Below, piece by piece: positions 37,201 through 48,800 of a stretch of 64,000 bases of DNA; the first letter of the stretch is position 1, and every line of letters starts with the position of its first letter. Source of the stretch: Streblospio benedicti (Eukaryota; Annelida; Polychaeta; Spionida; Spionidae); the NCBI GenBank assembly GCA_019095985.1, contig CM032662.1, positions 42,352,099-42,416,098 on the forward strand, read 5' to 3'. Both the position numbers and the translations under genes were made by a program. The notes beneath the pieces are model-generated. The model was not told the origin of the DNA and did not search any database. It saw only the letters and a list, made by a program, of their open reading frames with translations.

Positions 37201-39135
37201 GAGAACTTTTAGCGTGTGTCTTTGGCGCAGAAAGATTTCACACTTATCTGTACGGCGCACCATTCGTTATTGAATCTGATCATCAGCCTTTGGAGATGAT
37301 TACAAAGAAGAGCCTTGCTGCAGCCCCGGCTCGTCTCCAACGCATGCTTCTTCGCTTACAACGATATGACTACTCCATCAAATATCGACCTGGAAAAGAA
37401 ATGATACTTGCAGATGGATTATCAAGGCTACCAACCTCGATTGAAAGTCCACAGATTCCTTTAAACATCAAGTTTGTTTTGTTCAGTTCAGTGGACAGAA
37501 ACTTGAGGAAATAAAAAGAAGCAACAAAACAAGACAACACACTACACCAATTAATGAGGTACATATTTCAAGGTTTCCCACCAAGACAACGTGACCTTCA
37601 CAAAGACATAAAAGCCATACTGGTCATTTTAGAGATGAACTGAGTCTGGAAAATGGCATGATTTTGAAAAGGAGAACAAATTATTATCCCAGCCAAGTTA
37701 CAAAAGATTACTTAGAGGCAATTCATAGTGGACATCAAGGCATCATACGATGTCAAGGAAGAGCTAGAAGCAGTGTATACTGGCCGGGAATCAACAAGGA
37801 TATAAGAAGAACTTGTTACAACCTGTCAAAAATGCCAAGAATATCAGGCCTCGCAGACTAAAGAAGCGCTAATGCCCATAGATTATCCACCAATACCATG
37901 GCACACAATAGGAACAGACCTATTTATGCACAATAATCAATGGTATTTAATAATAGCAGATTACCACTCAAAATATCCAGTAGTTGAGAAACTTTCATCA
38001 CTATCAAGTAAAAATGTGACAGAAATTACAAACAAGGTATTTTGTATGATGGGATACCCCCACACCATCATTTCAGACAATGGCCCACAATTCATCGGAC
38101 ATGAATATAAAGAAATGACTAATGAAAACGGCATCATCCACCAGACAAGCTCACCACATCACCCCAAATCACATGGATTCATTGAAAGAATGATTAGGAC
38201 AGTAAAATGCATATTCAATAAGACAAATAAACAACAGCCTTCACTACTAATCTACCGCACCACCCCAATTGGTCCGAAATTACCATCACCAGCTGAAATA
38301 TTATTTGGTCGCAAAATTCAATGTAATTTACCAGTACACGTGAAGTCAAACACTACTGAGGAGCAGAGAATACAACAGAGGCAAGTAGGAGCTATGGTGA
38401 AAATAGATATAACTTGCACAGCAAACCTCTCGATGAATTAGAAGTTGATGACAAAATCTACTACCAAGATGTGGCAAAACGAACATGGGCTCCAGGAGCG
38501 ATAGTAGGAAAGGACCCGAACCACGATCCTACACCATCAGGTGCAAAAGATTCCGGACGTTTCTTAGCACGCAATCGTGTGTTACTTCGACCCAGAGCTG
38601 AAAGAGAACCAGATGCAGCCATGTCAGTGGAGCCAGCCAGTTCAAGATCTGGACCCTCCAGTACCATCGCAGATGTCAACACCACCAACCGTCACACCAA
38701 TGGTGCCAGCAACCACTTCACCATCGGCACCCACTGAAAGCAGTTCAACACCAAACCCTCCAGTGACAACTCCGAGCAAGGACAATGCATACCCGCACAA
38801 GATCTGGGAGAGTGTCACGACCTCCTCAGAGACTAATTGAACAGTAGAACTTTGTTTATAACTTAAAGTAGTATGTCACATAATTGTTAGATTGTTAAGA
38901 CAATTGTTCTGCATTGTATTTACTTCATGGCCAACAAGGGGAATGTTGTGTTATGGACAAAACTTTTATTGTGCTTGTACTTTTTTGTCATACGTCAAGA
39001 ACGTGACGTCAATATACATAGGTTCGAATGTTCTAGATGTTTCTATAAAACAGTGTTCCAAAAACGACTTATTTATTTCTTTAAAATAAATACTAAATAT
39101 AGTCAATTATCATTCCTATTACTCTAAACATGCTG

Positions 39136-41112
39136 CTAATTTGTGTCCATTAACAATGGTATTCTTTCTCTATATCCTGGTTGAAAAATCTTCTGCTGAG
39201 GAAGAACATAAAGCAGTTTCTTCATGAAAAAGGCACAGTCCTTTTTCAAGAAGGTAAATGTCTTCTGGTACAGTCGGATTTCTTCGTGCAGCTCTTCGCT
39301 GGGTACATCCTCATACATGATCAGGATCAGGCGATTCTTCTTGTGGGTGAAATCGAAAGACCTGGCAGTGATGAACTCATGCATGCAGAAGTTGCTCTCC
39401 ATAAAGGCCTTGGACACAATGCATAATGTCCTCTTGCTGTAGTGTACTGCACGTTCAACGTTTTCAGCAATGGTGGTGCCTGCATGAAAGTCTTGCTCGT
39501 GGAAACAGACACAGAAGCCTAGGTCTTTCAGATCTTCAATCAATGCTCTCGCCCAGTCAGAGTCGTCATTGCTGTAAGACACAAACAAGTCGAACCTCTT
39601 ATTTTCGTTCTCACAGTCGTCTCTGTCAAATGGATGGAAGCCGTATTTATTGTACAGGTAGAACTTCCACTGATATCGCCACTTGTACAGAATAATGCTT
39701 GTGAAGATTAGACCAAGGCCTAAGATGGTTGCAGACGCAATACCATAAATGGTTCTGTCACATATGAATCGGTGATTTTCTAAGGAGACTAGTGTTTCGT
39801 TCTTATTGAAAAATGGTCCACTGCATTGTATCCTCGCTTTTTCATTCGAGGTAATACCGGTACTTTGCAGAACCCAAGATTTCATCCATATTAAATCACA
39901 GTCACAGTACAAGGGGTTACCATGGAGAAAAACCATTTCAACTTTTGTGTCCTGCAGCTTTCCTGGAAGACGTGCAAGCTGATTGTGACTTAAATCTAAT
40001 TTTTCAAAGACTGGGGATTTATAGCCTAAAATTTCGTCGAGAATGTGTTCAATTACGTCTATATCAAAATCAAATACTACCAGATTATTATTCTGGAGGT
40101 TGAGGGAAATGCTTCTGTTGGCCTTTATCGTAAATGATTTCAGGCGGTTGTGTGAAAGGTCTATAATCAATGCCCATGGCCTATAGGTATTCTTCTGCTG
40201 TGTTACCATATCTATGTTCATTTGTGGAAGGTGATTAAAATGCATCCTTATTTCATTAAGGTTTGGAAAGTGCCCAAAAAATCTATCCTCAATGAAATCA
40301 ATCTCATTATGACTAAGATCTATACATTCTAAAGATGCAATTATGGACTGATTACTCATAGAGCTCGATAGCATTTCTATACCTATGTGTCGAAGGCGGT
40401 TATGGCTCAGCCTCAACTCTTGAAGTTGATGAAACATAGACAAAAAACCATGCCCAATGTGCGAAATTAGATTATTGTCAAAGTTTGCATTTTCTAGATC
40501 AAGTTTATTCGTTTCATTTCTTGAAATTATGCCGTTTTGAAGATGTGTGATGTTATTGTTAGAAAGATTCAAAACTCTCAATCTAGGACACGACGTAAAG
40601 AAAGCAGGATCAACAGACGAAATCCCATTGGAACGTAATATAATTTTTTGCAAAGATATGCAGTCGGACAGGATATCTTTGTCTATTCGTCTGATATGGT
40701 TGAATGAGAGATCCAGTGTGACAAGTGATGGAAAGGCTGACAAGAATCCTCCTTCGATTTGAGTTATTGCATTATGAGCAAATGATAAATGTTTGAGTTT
40801 CTTTTTCATATAATCCAACTCACGCAATTGAGTAATTAGACCATATTCTATTCTAAGCGTTTCAAGATCTTTAATGTTCCTCATTTGTGAAGGGAAACCT
40901 GTTAATGTTGACTCTTGTATGTCTATTATCCGAAAATATCTGGATTTCTGTATCAAGTTTATCAAGATTTGATTATTCTGCTCTGCAGAGCATCCGACTG
41001 TTTCAACTCGGTCGAAAGTATATGTATTCTGCAAGTACCCTGGATGTAATTCATATTGGCAAGCACAATTGAATAGCAGTCCTAGTGTGACACATGAAAT
41101 AGGTGTCCCCAT
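39136..41112 (-). CDS. Toll-like receptor, single exon, 658 aa
   Basis: Intact transmembrane pattern-recognition receptor. Residues 1-22 are moderately hydrophobic (ISCVTLGLLFNCACQ) and may be the signal peptide. About ten to twelve leucine-rich repeats follow (for example LVTLDLSFNHIRRID, LRVLNLSNNNITHL, LECIDLSHNEIDFI, FEKLDLSHNQLARL), then an LRRCT at about 395-452 (NPLYCDCDLIWMKSW), a membrane helix at about 454-476, and a TIR domain at about 506-645. TIR box 1 is RFDLFVSYSNDD, box 2 is FHEQDFHAGTTI, and box 3 is near FCMHEF. The BB-loop proline of vertebrate TLRs is Ala here, as in divergent Toll-like TIRs. A single cysteine cluster next to the membrane makes it a vertebrate-like type. 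Signalling through a TIR adaptor such as MyD88 is the family role; the ligand is unknown. The start is the first Met upstream of the signal-like segment. Confidence 0.9.
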   Translation of the reverse strand: MGTPISCVTLGLLFNCACQYELHPGYLQNTYTFDRVETVGCSAEQNNQILINLIQKSRYFRIIDIQESTLTGFPSQMRNIKDLETLRIEYGLITQLRELDYMKKKLKHLSFAHNAITQIEGGFLSAFPSLVTLDLSFNHIRRIDKDILSDCISLQKIILRSNGISSVDPAFFTSCPRLRVLNLSNNNITHLQNGIISRNETNKLDLENANFDNNLISHIGHGFLSMFHQLQELRLSHNRLRHIGIEMLSSSMSNQSIIASLECIDLSHNEIDFIEDRFFGHFPNLNEIRMHFNHLPQMNIDMVTQQKNTYRPWALIIDLSHNRLKSFTIKANRSISLNLQNNNLVVFDFDIDVIEHILDEILGYKSPVFEKLDLSHNQLARLPGKLQDTKVEMVFLHGNPLYCDCDLIWMKSWVLQSTGITSNEKARIQCSGPFFNKNETLVSLENHRFICDRTIYGIASATILGLGLIFTSIILYKWRYQWKFYLYNKYGFHPFDRDDCENENKRFDLFVSYSNDDSDWARALIEDLKDLGFCVCFHEQDFHAGTTIAENVERAVHYSKRTLCIVSKAFMESNFCMHEFITARSFDFTHKKNRLILIMYEDVPSEELHEEIRLYQKTFTFLKKDCAFFMKKLLYVLPQQKIFQPGYRERIPLLMDTN

Positions 41113-42480
41113 ACTGTCACTCTATGTTACTCATACAAAACACCAAAGTCCTATTACGTATCCTCTTCTTATTGAATTATATAATTATTGAAATACATTA
41201 ATGCACGCAGTATCTTACGTTATCTATGGTATTTTGGTCCCCAAACAGGAAGAAATATATGCTACAAATAAGATTCCTAATCCTATCAACCCACTCCAAT
41301 GATCTGATTGCGCATTTCCTGCCCATAAATTGCACTTATCAGTTATAAGCTGTCATTTTTGTGTTTGCATAGTTAAAAAAATAACTAAAATTCTACAGGG
41401 AAAATCCACAATGCACATCACCTCCCGAATGGATAAAAACAAAACCCAAGTGCATTTTCATGATTTTCAAGTAAAGTGTGTGATAAGCATAGATTAACTG
41501 GCCCTTCTAATGCCACCGAGTAGTTACACTCTGGCTTGTACCACATTAATTGCATCCACCTATCCACCCATCAGACTGTCTATCCGCCTTCCAACGTGCA
41601 CCCTCATACAAAAAATGCTCACTCTCTCAGCGAAATGACCATAAAATATATTGGTACATCTCATACTTATATCACAATGGATTCTAGATTGTTCTTAATT
41701 TATCGTTTAAAATACGAGTACACTGCTACAATCATTACCTGTGATTTCTAAAATATTTTTGGGGAAAATGTGCACACACACACGCACGCACGCACACGAC
41801 CGCACGCACACACACGCACGCACGCACACACGCACGCACGCACACACACTTTGCAGCATATTTGAATAGTAATACCTAAGCCCCGATAGAATAATGATAG
41901 AATTGAATATATGGATTCATGTTTAATGTCATCGTCGGCTTTCACGGGTTGATCATTCACGCTGTATAAGATGATCATATCAACTGCGTATATAAATATG
42001 ACGATGCCGTGAGATATGACGATGGTTTAATGTATAAGATACATATATTGTATGTGATGTTAGCTTGTGAGTCATCCATATAATACTTGGAAAAAAGAGT
42101 TGTCGTACATTGAAGAAATATACCATGTCATGGACAGCAAACTTTTGAATATTGTAGCATTAAATATTGGAATGGTCTCCCTCTACCAATACGAAAGTAA
42201 GATTGTTTGGGGCCATTATATCAAAATGTAAAACAAATATTACATGGAACGTTTTATAAGTGGTGGCGCCATAAAAATAATAAAATGTTTCTCGTCCCCT
42301 CCCTCCTGTGTATAGTGCAGCCTCCTGAACATTTTTATTGCCTCCCCAGTGACAAAAAATAAAATGGCCCTCCTGCCTGGCTGCAGACAAAACGGCCCCG
42401 TTCCTGTTCTGGTTCTGGATAGATAATTCACAAATTAGCCAGTCTCAGATAGGAGACTGGCCTCCTCTAATGAGGCAAGG
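41113..42480. other. Intergenic region upstream of the TLR, with a CA/CG microsatellite
   Basis: No gene is supported here. A CACACGCACGCACG microsatellite lies at about 41770-41850. A repeat at about 42265-42415 recurs on the other side of the neighbouring LINE fragment (around 43660-43720), partly inverted. Confidence 0.6.
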
Positions 42481-42499
42481 CGTGAATGGAGAGAGGGTA

Positions 42500-43350
42500 C
42501 GTTCTGCCTAAGGGTTGGCAGATAGCCGACTCTTGAAAGTGGTAATAGAGTCGGCATTGACAGTTCCCGGGTTAAGGCTGTTCCACTCCGGGATTGTTCT
42601 TAAAACTGTCGATTTCCACAGTGGAGATTGCCTATCGCCGGCTGAAGGTCTTACTATCTTCCACTGGTGAGAGCCCCGAGTGGCTCTACCTTGATGTAGT
42701 TTAATGCCAACGCTCTCTGGTGGCAAATCCAGGCCTCCATGCAAAAGCTTATAAAATAGGCATAAACACTGATTACGCCGCCGGTCTGCTAGGCTTTGCC
42801 AGCCTAGGTCACGCAGTAGGCCTGTGACTGATATGACACCGCGGGCTCCACGAGCCCAACGTGCTGCTCGCCTCTGAACAATCTCTAGGGGAATCAATTT
42901 CCTCTTTAACTGATGGGTCCCAAATAGCCCCACAATATTCTAAAGATGACCTGACGATTGTGAAATATGCTGTCTCTCTCAGTCTGTAGGGAGAACCGCG
43001 GAGATTGCTACGTAGGAACCCCAGTGGACGTTGGTTGGCACGGGAAACTGTGTCCAAGATGTGAGGCCTCCACTGTGAAGACCGGGCTCCATAGTTGTTT
43101 GACAGTGTGACGCCCAGATACTTCGCCTCAGGGACAGAACCAATAATCTCACCGCCTAGGGTGTAGAAACGAACAGGTTTCTGGGTCTGTCTCGCAAGGT
43201 GGAGGATGTTACACTTGGACACATTGAACTTGAGGCCCCAGACCTGACCCCACTCAAAGAGTGAATCTAAGTCCTTTTGTAGAATGACCTTGTCCTCCAT
43301 AGAGTGGATTGATATTGATCCTGTCATTTGTTTGCTAGATCTATGCACGC
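42500..43350 (-). mobile_element. 5'-truncated LINE fragment
   Basis: Minus-strand frames give GLKFNVSKCNILHLARQ, EAKYLGVTLSNNYGARSSQW and FTIVRSSLEYCGAIWDP, then in a shifted frame LIPLEIVQRRAARWARG, RRNQCLCLFYKLLHGG and IPEWNSLNPGTVNADSI. This is the thumb and C-terminal part of a CR1/Rex-type reverse transcriptase. At least one frameshift is present and the catalytic part is lost, so it is dead. Confidence 0.82.
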
Positions 43351-43550
43351 TAGATATTATACTTCTTTAATTATACTATAGTATACTATATCATACTATA
43401 ATAGTTTGTTATTGCAACTCAATACAATAAAAGTTGTTTTTATAAGTGATGTTTTATGATTTTGATAATAGAAAGACATTGTTCACATACAATCAAAAAG
43501 ACATGTAGTTCATTCATGGCCCGATATTCAAAATGAAAGATTTCGCGCGG

Positions 43551-43621
43551 AAGAAAAATAAAAAATAAAAATCCCCCCCTCAATTTTTTTATAATATAAG
43601 GACGTAAAAAATCAGCAAAAT

Positions 43622-43652
<31 letters not shown>

Positions 43653-43665
43653 TTGACCTCCCTCC
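43551..43665. repeat. AAAAAT-rich simple repeat
   Basis: Blocks of AAAAATAAAAAATAAAA interrupted by a CCCCCC run. Low-complexity, no gene. Confidence 0.8.
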
Positions 43666-44704
43666 TATGTGTAGGAAAATAGGCAGGACGAGAAACATTT
43701 TTATTAATTTTATGGAGCCTGATAAGAATATTGAGGTGAAAAAGTCAATCAGTATTAATGTAATTATTATGTTCTACAATAAGGGATCATTTAGTATTTA
43801 TGACAGGGTACATTCACATCACATCAGATTCTGTTCATCTAACACAATCACACAGATGTGATTTGCTTTTAAGGATTAGAATGTGACAGGGTGGAGTAGG
43901 AGTACTATAGGGCAATGTTTGAATGTTTGGAGGGAGACCATCATTTTTTCACACACTTTGAGGGGGGGCTATCATTTTTTTAAACTGACAATGCTAAAGG
44001 GAGTGTGTGTCACCATTTTTTATCACCTGAAGTTGATTGGGGAACATGCATATATGGGTTCCCATTTTTTTTCACTTGGGGAACAGATATTTTAGTTCCC
44101 ATTTTATGACAATGGGGGGGGAATTTTTTCACAGCATTCTTGGAAAATCGTACTACCCCCATCCTATCATAAGAGTTTTCCGGTATTACATTGAGTTGGT
44201 TTAGTCATTTAGAATATGTTCCATATGAATCTAACAAACTGTATATATTTTTGATCTAACAAACGTTGTACGCATTGCGGCGAGACTGTTTCGTTAGATC
44301 TGGTAGGCCGTCATTTGATCGTGTTTTACTAGAAATAGCACTTCCGCCTCCCGAAAATTGTAAGAGAAAATTAGATTAAACACGTGAATATGTTCATTAA
44401 TATTCCATATTTTATTACTAAATTAGCGTCACTGGTATAGCGACATTTTATTATCTGGAACGAATCGAAAAGGCATATGAACAGCTTTTCTATCCCTGCA
44501 AACTTGTGCATTTAAATTTTGACAATATGATAACTGTCACAGTTGGATGGCAGACTTTGTTGACACAAATTTTTGACAAATGTTGAATAGATTGTCAACA
44601 TGAGTAGACTATATAGACAGTAGTAGTAGTCATGGATGGAAGTAAATATTTTACAAAGAAAATGTGTAATGAATATTGTAAATATTGACTCCGGGGTGCA
44701 TTAA

Positions 44705-44938
44705 CAGTCTCCCATTTATGGTCTCAATAGTTACTCTTCAGCAGGACTAGATCAAGTAACTTTAAAACGGTACTAGTCCTCCTACAGAAGCAAAAGTTAC
44801 TAATACTGACAAGTTACCCGACATGTTTTAGCTCAGCAGTTACTCATATGCAGGACGAGTGAATTGAATTCAGCACTAGTCTTCCCACAATTTCTACTAG
44901 TCTGCACGAGCTGACTAGTGACTATAAATGGGAGACTG
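44705..44938. mobile_element. MITE with terminal inverted repeats, 234 bp
   Basis: CAGTCTCCCATTTATGGTC at the left end is mirrored by GACTATAAATGGGAGACTG at the right. Internal sequence holds further short mirrored motifs around CAGGACTAG and GTTACT. Target-site duplication is unclear (TTAA-like bases occur on both sides). No coding content. Confidence 0.7.
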
Positions 44939-45855
44939 ATTCTTAAATGTAGTTTGTGTTATCACCCACAATGTTTTCAATTCAGGCCTGCGGAAAATAT
45001 ATATATATATTTTTGTTTTTTTGTGTGTGAATGCTCTGCAGCCAATGCTGCCATCAATTTTGTTGATTAATATAGCAGAGGAAATGAAATGGTAACCAAA
45101 TACATATGGCTTAATGAAGTGGTTGATGTTCAAACATGCAGGAAAAGAGGCTTACTAGTAGCAAAAATCGATAGAAGTCAATACTAAACCCACCTAAACA
45201 GTATGCACTTTTTTTAGCTTATTTCATTTTATCCAATGAAGTGTCACATTACATAAACCTAAGTTACTCATTGTAGTGCCGAAATTGAATATTGTCGTGG
45301 AAATAATGAGTAATACATGCATTTCAGATATATAATTGAATAGACACATGTTTTCTAATCAAAGCATTTGAAAGCAAGTGCATTTTAGTGACTTGTTGGT
45401 TTGAAAACACGTGTGGAAATGATGGCGTGCGCATCTTAATATTTTTAGGTTATTTTTACATTGATATTAGCCGACATCTTAGTTTTATTCTGATCAAATT
45501 AAAATGTCAAATAAAAATCCCAGATTTTGTTTTAAAAGCCAAAAATATAATCAAATTTGATTAAACTTGAATCAAAGTTAACCTTTTAAGATTAATCATG
45601 TACATGTTCAATAATGTTATGATTCCAAGTAGACTTTTGCATGGTTACCTTTTACTGTGATGGCAGATGAAGGGGGGGATAACAGTGGTTTTCCAAAACT
45701 TTAACACTTTCTACCGATCACTTTTCCTTACAAAAATGTCATTTCCATGGGGCTTTTGGCAATATGTAACCCATGAAAACCTTGTTGGGCCAATGCCACT
45801 TTCCCACAAACATGGATCTATTGGTGAACTGCTACTCATTTGTATTTTTCTGCAG

Positions 45856-48800
45856 ACGGACAATGGCGGAAGGAAAACCAATTAAGATTGGAACTCGTGT
45901 AGAGGTTGTAGGGAAGGGAACCAAAGGCACTGTTGCATTTGCTGGACCGACGCAATTCTCAAGTGGTAAGAAATGTGTTTGAATGTATGATAAATCATAA
46001 AATGTTTGATAACTCAATCATATAAAATGTGGCATTTTTTCTTGTTTTCTATTCAACAAAATTTGGTAACTTAAGGCAAGCATTAAATTTCTTTGAGTTT
46101 AACCTTATTGCAGCCTCACACATGACTCATAATTTATACTTTTTTAAACAATTCAGGAAAACAATGTCCGCTAATTAGAGAATAGCAATTCGAGTAATGA
46201 AATGTTGTGCATATGACTTAGTGTTTTGCATTCAGGAAAATGGATTGGCGTGATACTTGATGAGGCCATTGGCAAAAACAATGGTTCTGTACAAGGCAAG
46301 AAATACTTCAACTGTGAGGAAAACCATGGCATTTTTGTGAGGCAGTCGCAGGTAATAAGATAGAAAAGGTTTTTAACCTTTCGTCCGACTTTTGAAATAC
46401 AAATGTAGATCATTAGCAGTAGTCGAATACAGAATGTGAATTGTTGAAATTATGAATAAATATTCATTATCAAACACCAAATATGTATGCACACCCTTGT
46501 AGTCGTAGCTTATTTGAATATCATTTCATTAAATGATCCTATTATAATACTGGTACAATATTATTGAGGTATTCAATTGAGCTTCCTTCTCGATAATTTG
46601 TCCATTCCACGTGTTAAAAAGAATAAAACAAAAACAACGTGGCTTATTAAAGTTAACATTTAAGCGGATTGTAAGTGTGAAAGTTTAGTGAGTATAGATG
46701 TGTAGATTGCAGCTCTGGATGGAACCCGATGGACCCCATCGACCCCCATGGTAAGATACATCGCTACATGCATCAGCCACGCTGGGTACTCAAAAAAAAT
46801 TAGTTCATTGACACAGGTGCATTTTTGCACACGAAAAACTATGATAATGATATATCAATAATTTTACCATCAATTGTCTGATTGAATTGACTATTAGGCT
46901 TTGATTTGTATTTTTGTATTGTATTAGTTACTCTGTGTATGTTTTGATACTTCATGTACATGTACACGTAGTTAATTGTAAACAAAATTACATGCAGACC
47001 ACTGAAACATTAGCTTAAGAGTGCAAAAATACTCTTCAGGTGATTTCTGTGAAAGTGTCCACATTTGTCTCAGTACCCTGATATAAGTTATACATAATAA
47101 ATTAAAGTGATGATGGCCATTTTCTATTAGAAATGTAATGAAAAACAAACAAACATCATAGGATATTCCATATATTGTGGTTGCTGCATTTAGTAAATTG
47201 TAATTCTTACTAAAATTAATAGATTGTTAGTATTGTTTAATGGACATGAAACAGATTGATTTTAAACCGCTTAAAGAACAAAGCACAATCTTTTTCTTGA
47301 AATGTTTTGTTGCTGTTAGGGAAGATGGTGGCACTTTTAGTTGTAATGTATAATACAATGTGTTCTATTCCAGATTACATATGCTTATTTTTATGCGGCA
47401 TATTTTTTAAACATTTGACCAGGAAATTATCATAAGTATTGCAGGCTAAAAGACTAATTGTTTTGAAGTTTAGCAGAAAATAATTAACTTACTAATATTA
47501 AAGTTTTTGGAGTAGTCACAGCTTACATGTATTTTTAAACATTTATATAATTTTTTTTCTTGAGTTCATGATTTTTTGTGAATATTTTTTTATATTGATT
47601 TTAAATGTTCAATTTACATATTAAGATAATTATAAAGATATTTCATAATTTTGTCTTTATTCAACTATTATTCAATGGAAATCTGTTTATATTTGGCATA
47701 AAATTCAATACATGGGTGGTGCTCTGATTTAAATTTATGAATGTGTTGCATATATTATGTAGCTAAAGGAAATACTATAGAATAGAAATAGCATTCAATT
47801 TTGCCCGTCTGAGTTTTCTCCGCATATTTTCTCTTCTTAATACACTAATACATGTAACTTTTTATTTTATTTTAGAGACATCATTGTCCAGAAAATATGT
47901 GAAGAAAATCTATTTAGTTCCCCGCAGTATAACCACATTGTATTGCATTCTCTGATTTTCATAAGAAATAACCTGAAAATTCTGCATAAAGATAATCTGG
48001 GGAATCAATGTATCCACTTCTTTATATTATTAACCCTACTGCTACATACCTGTATTCCTTTCCCATCACAGAAAAAGCTAGTGTGGATAGGCTGTATGAC
48101 ATTCTTTCAGTATGTTGTTCTTACTTTCATGGGCTTTTCTAGCTGACACTTCTGGATGAAGCCCCCATCCAACCGAAACGTGCTGTGTCCTGTACCAGCA
48201 CCTTGACGTCTAAGGTCAAAAAGAAGCCACCTGTGGCGACATCTAGTGGAGAGAAATTAAGAAAGCGGCCTTCGGCAACCTCAATGTCCGCAGCAACATC
48301 TCTATCCTCGAACAAGACGTCTCATTCCACAAGTCGATCAAGTTCCATCGAGAGTCGAAGCAGTTCGCGCCAAAGTAATGAGGATGTGATTGCTGGCACT
48401 GAACATAATGCTCCCGAGACCCAGCATGCTCCTGCTAGCCAAGAGCTCGTTGTATCTGAATCTTTTTCTGCTAGAGAATCAGACGCACCAGATAATGTTG
48501 ATGTGTTGCCGTCCGTTGTTGGCAATTTACAGAATGAGTTTGAAAATAAAAGTATCCCGCAGATAACTGTTAAAAACCAGCCCAATCAAGATTCAGATGA
48601 AAAGCAGATTGTAGCGGAAATTGCTGAGTCTTGTGGTGCAAGTGATGGCCATAATGTTCCCGTAGTGCAGCCAGCATGCCCAGTAGACAACAACAATGCC
48701 AGCTCTCGAGTAGATGGAGACATTGTGGTTGTACTAGAAGGTGAGGTTTGTACCACAGCCTGTCTACTCATAGATCGGGTCAATTTTCTATCATTTTCAG

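Larger units (their letters stand above)
32846..39112 (+). mobile_element. Ty3/Gypsy LTR retrotransposon, broken copy
   Basis: Fossil LTR element. The 5' LTR (32846-34603, split by another element) and the 3' LTR (38944-39112, 169 bases) both begin TGTTGTG and end CAATTATCA. A purine tract (AAGGGGAA) precedes the 3' LTR. Parts in order: gag-like region from about 34671 with two CCHC zinc knuckles, an aspartic protease region, reverse transcriptase and RNase H (about 36100-37480), and integrase (about 37660-38440). The order protease-RT-RNase H-integrase marks it as Ty3/Gypsy-like. The reading frame has roughly four to six breaks, so it is dead. The LTR halves differ by several changes in the left part and none in the right part, which suggests moderate age. 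It lies just past the 3' end of the intact TLR gene. Confidence 0.85.
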
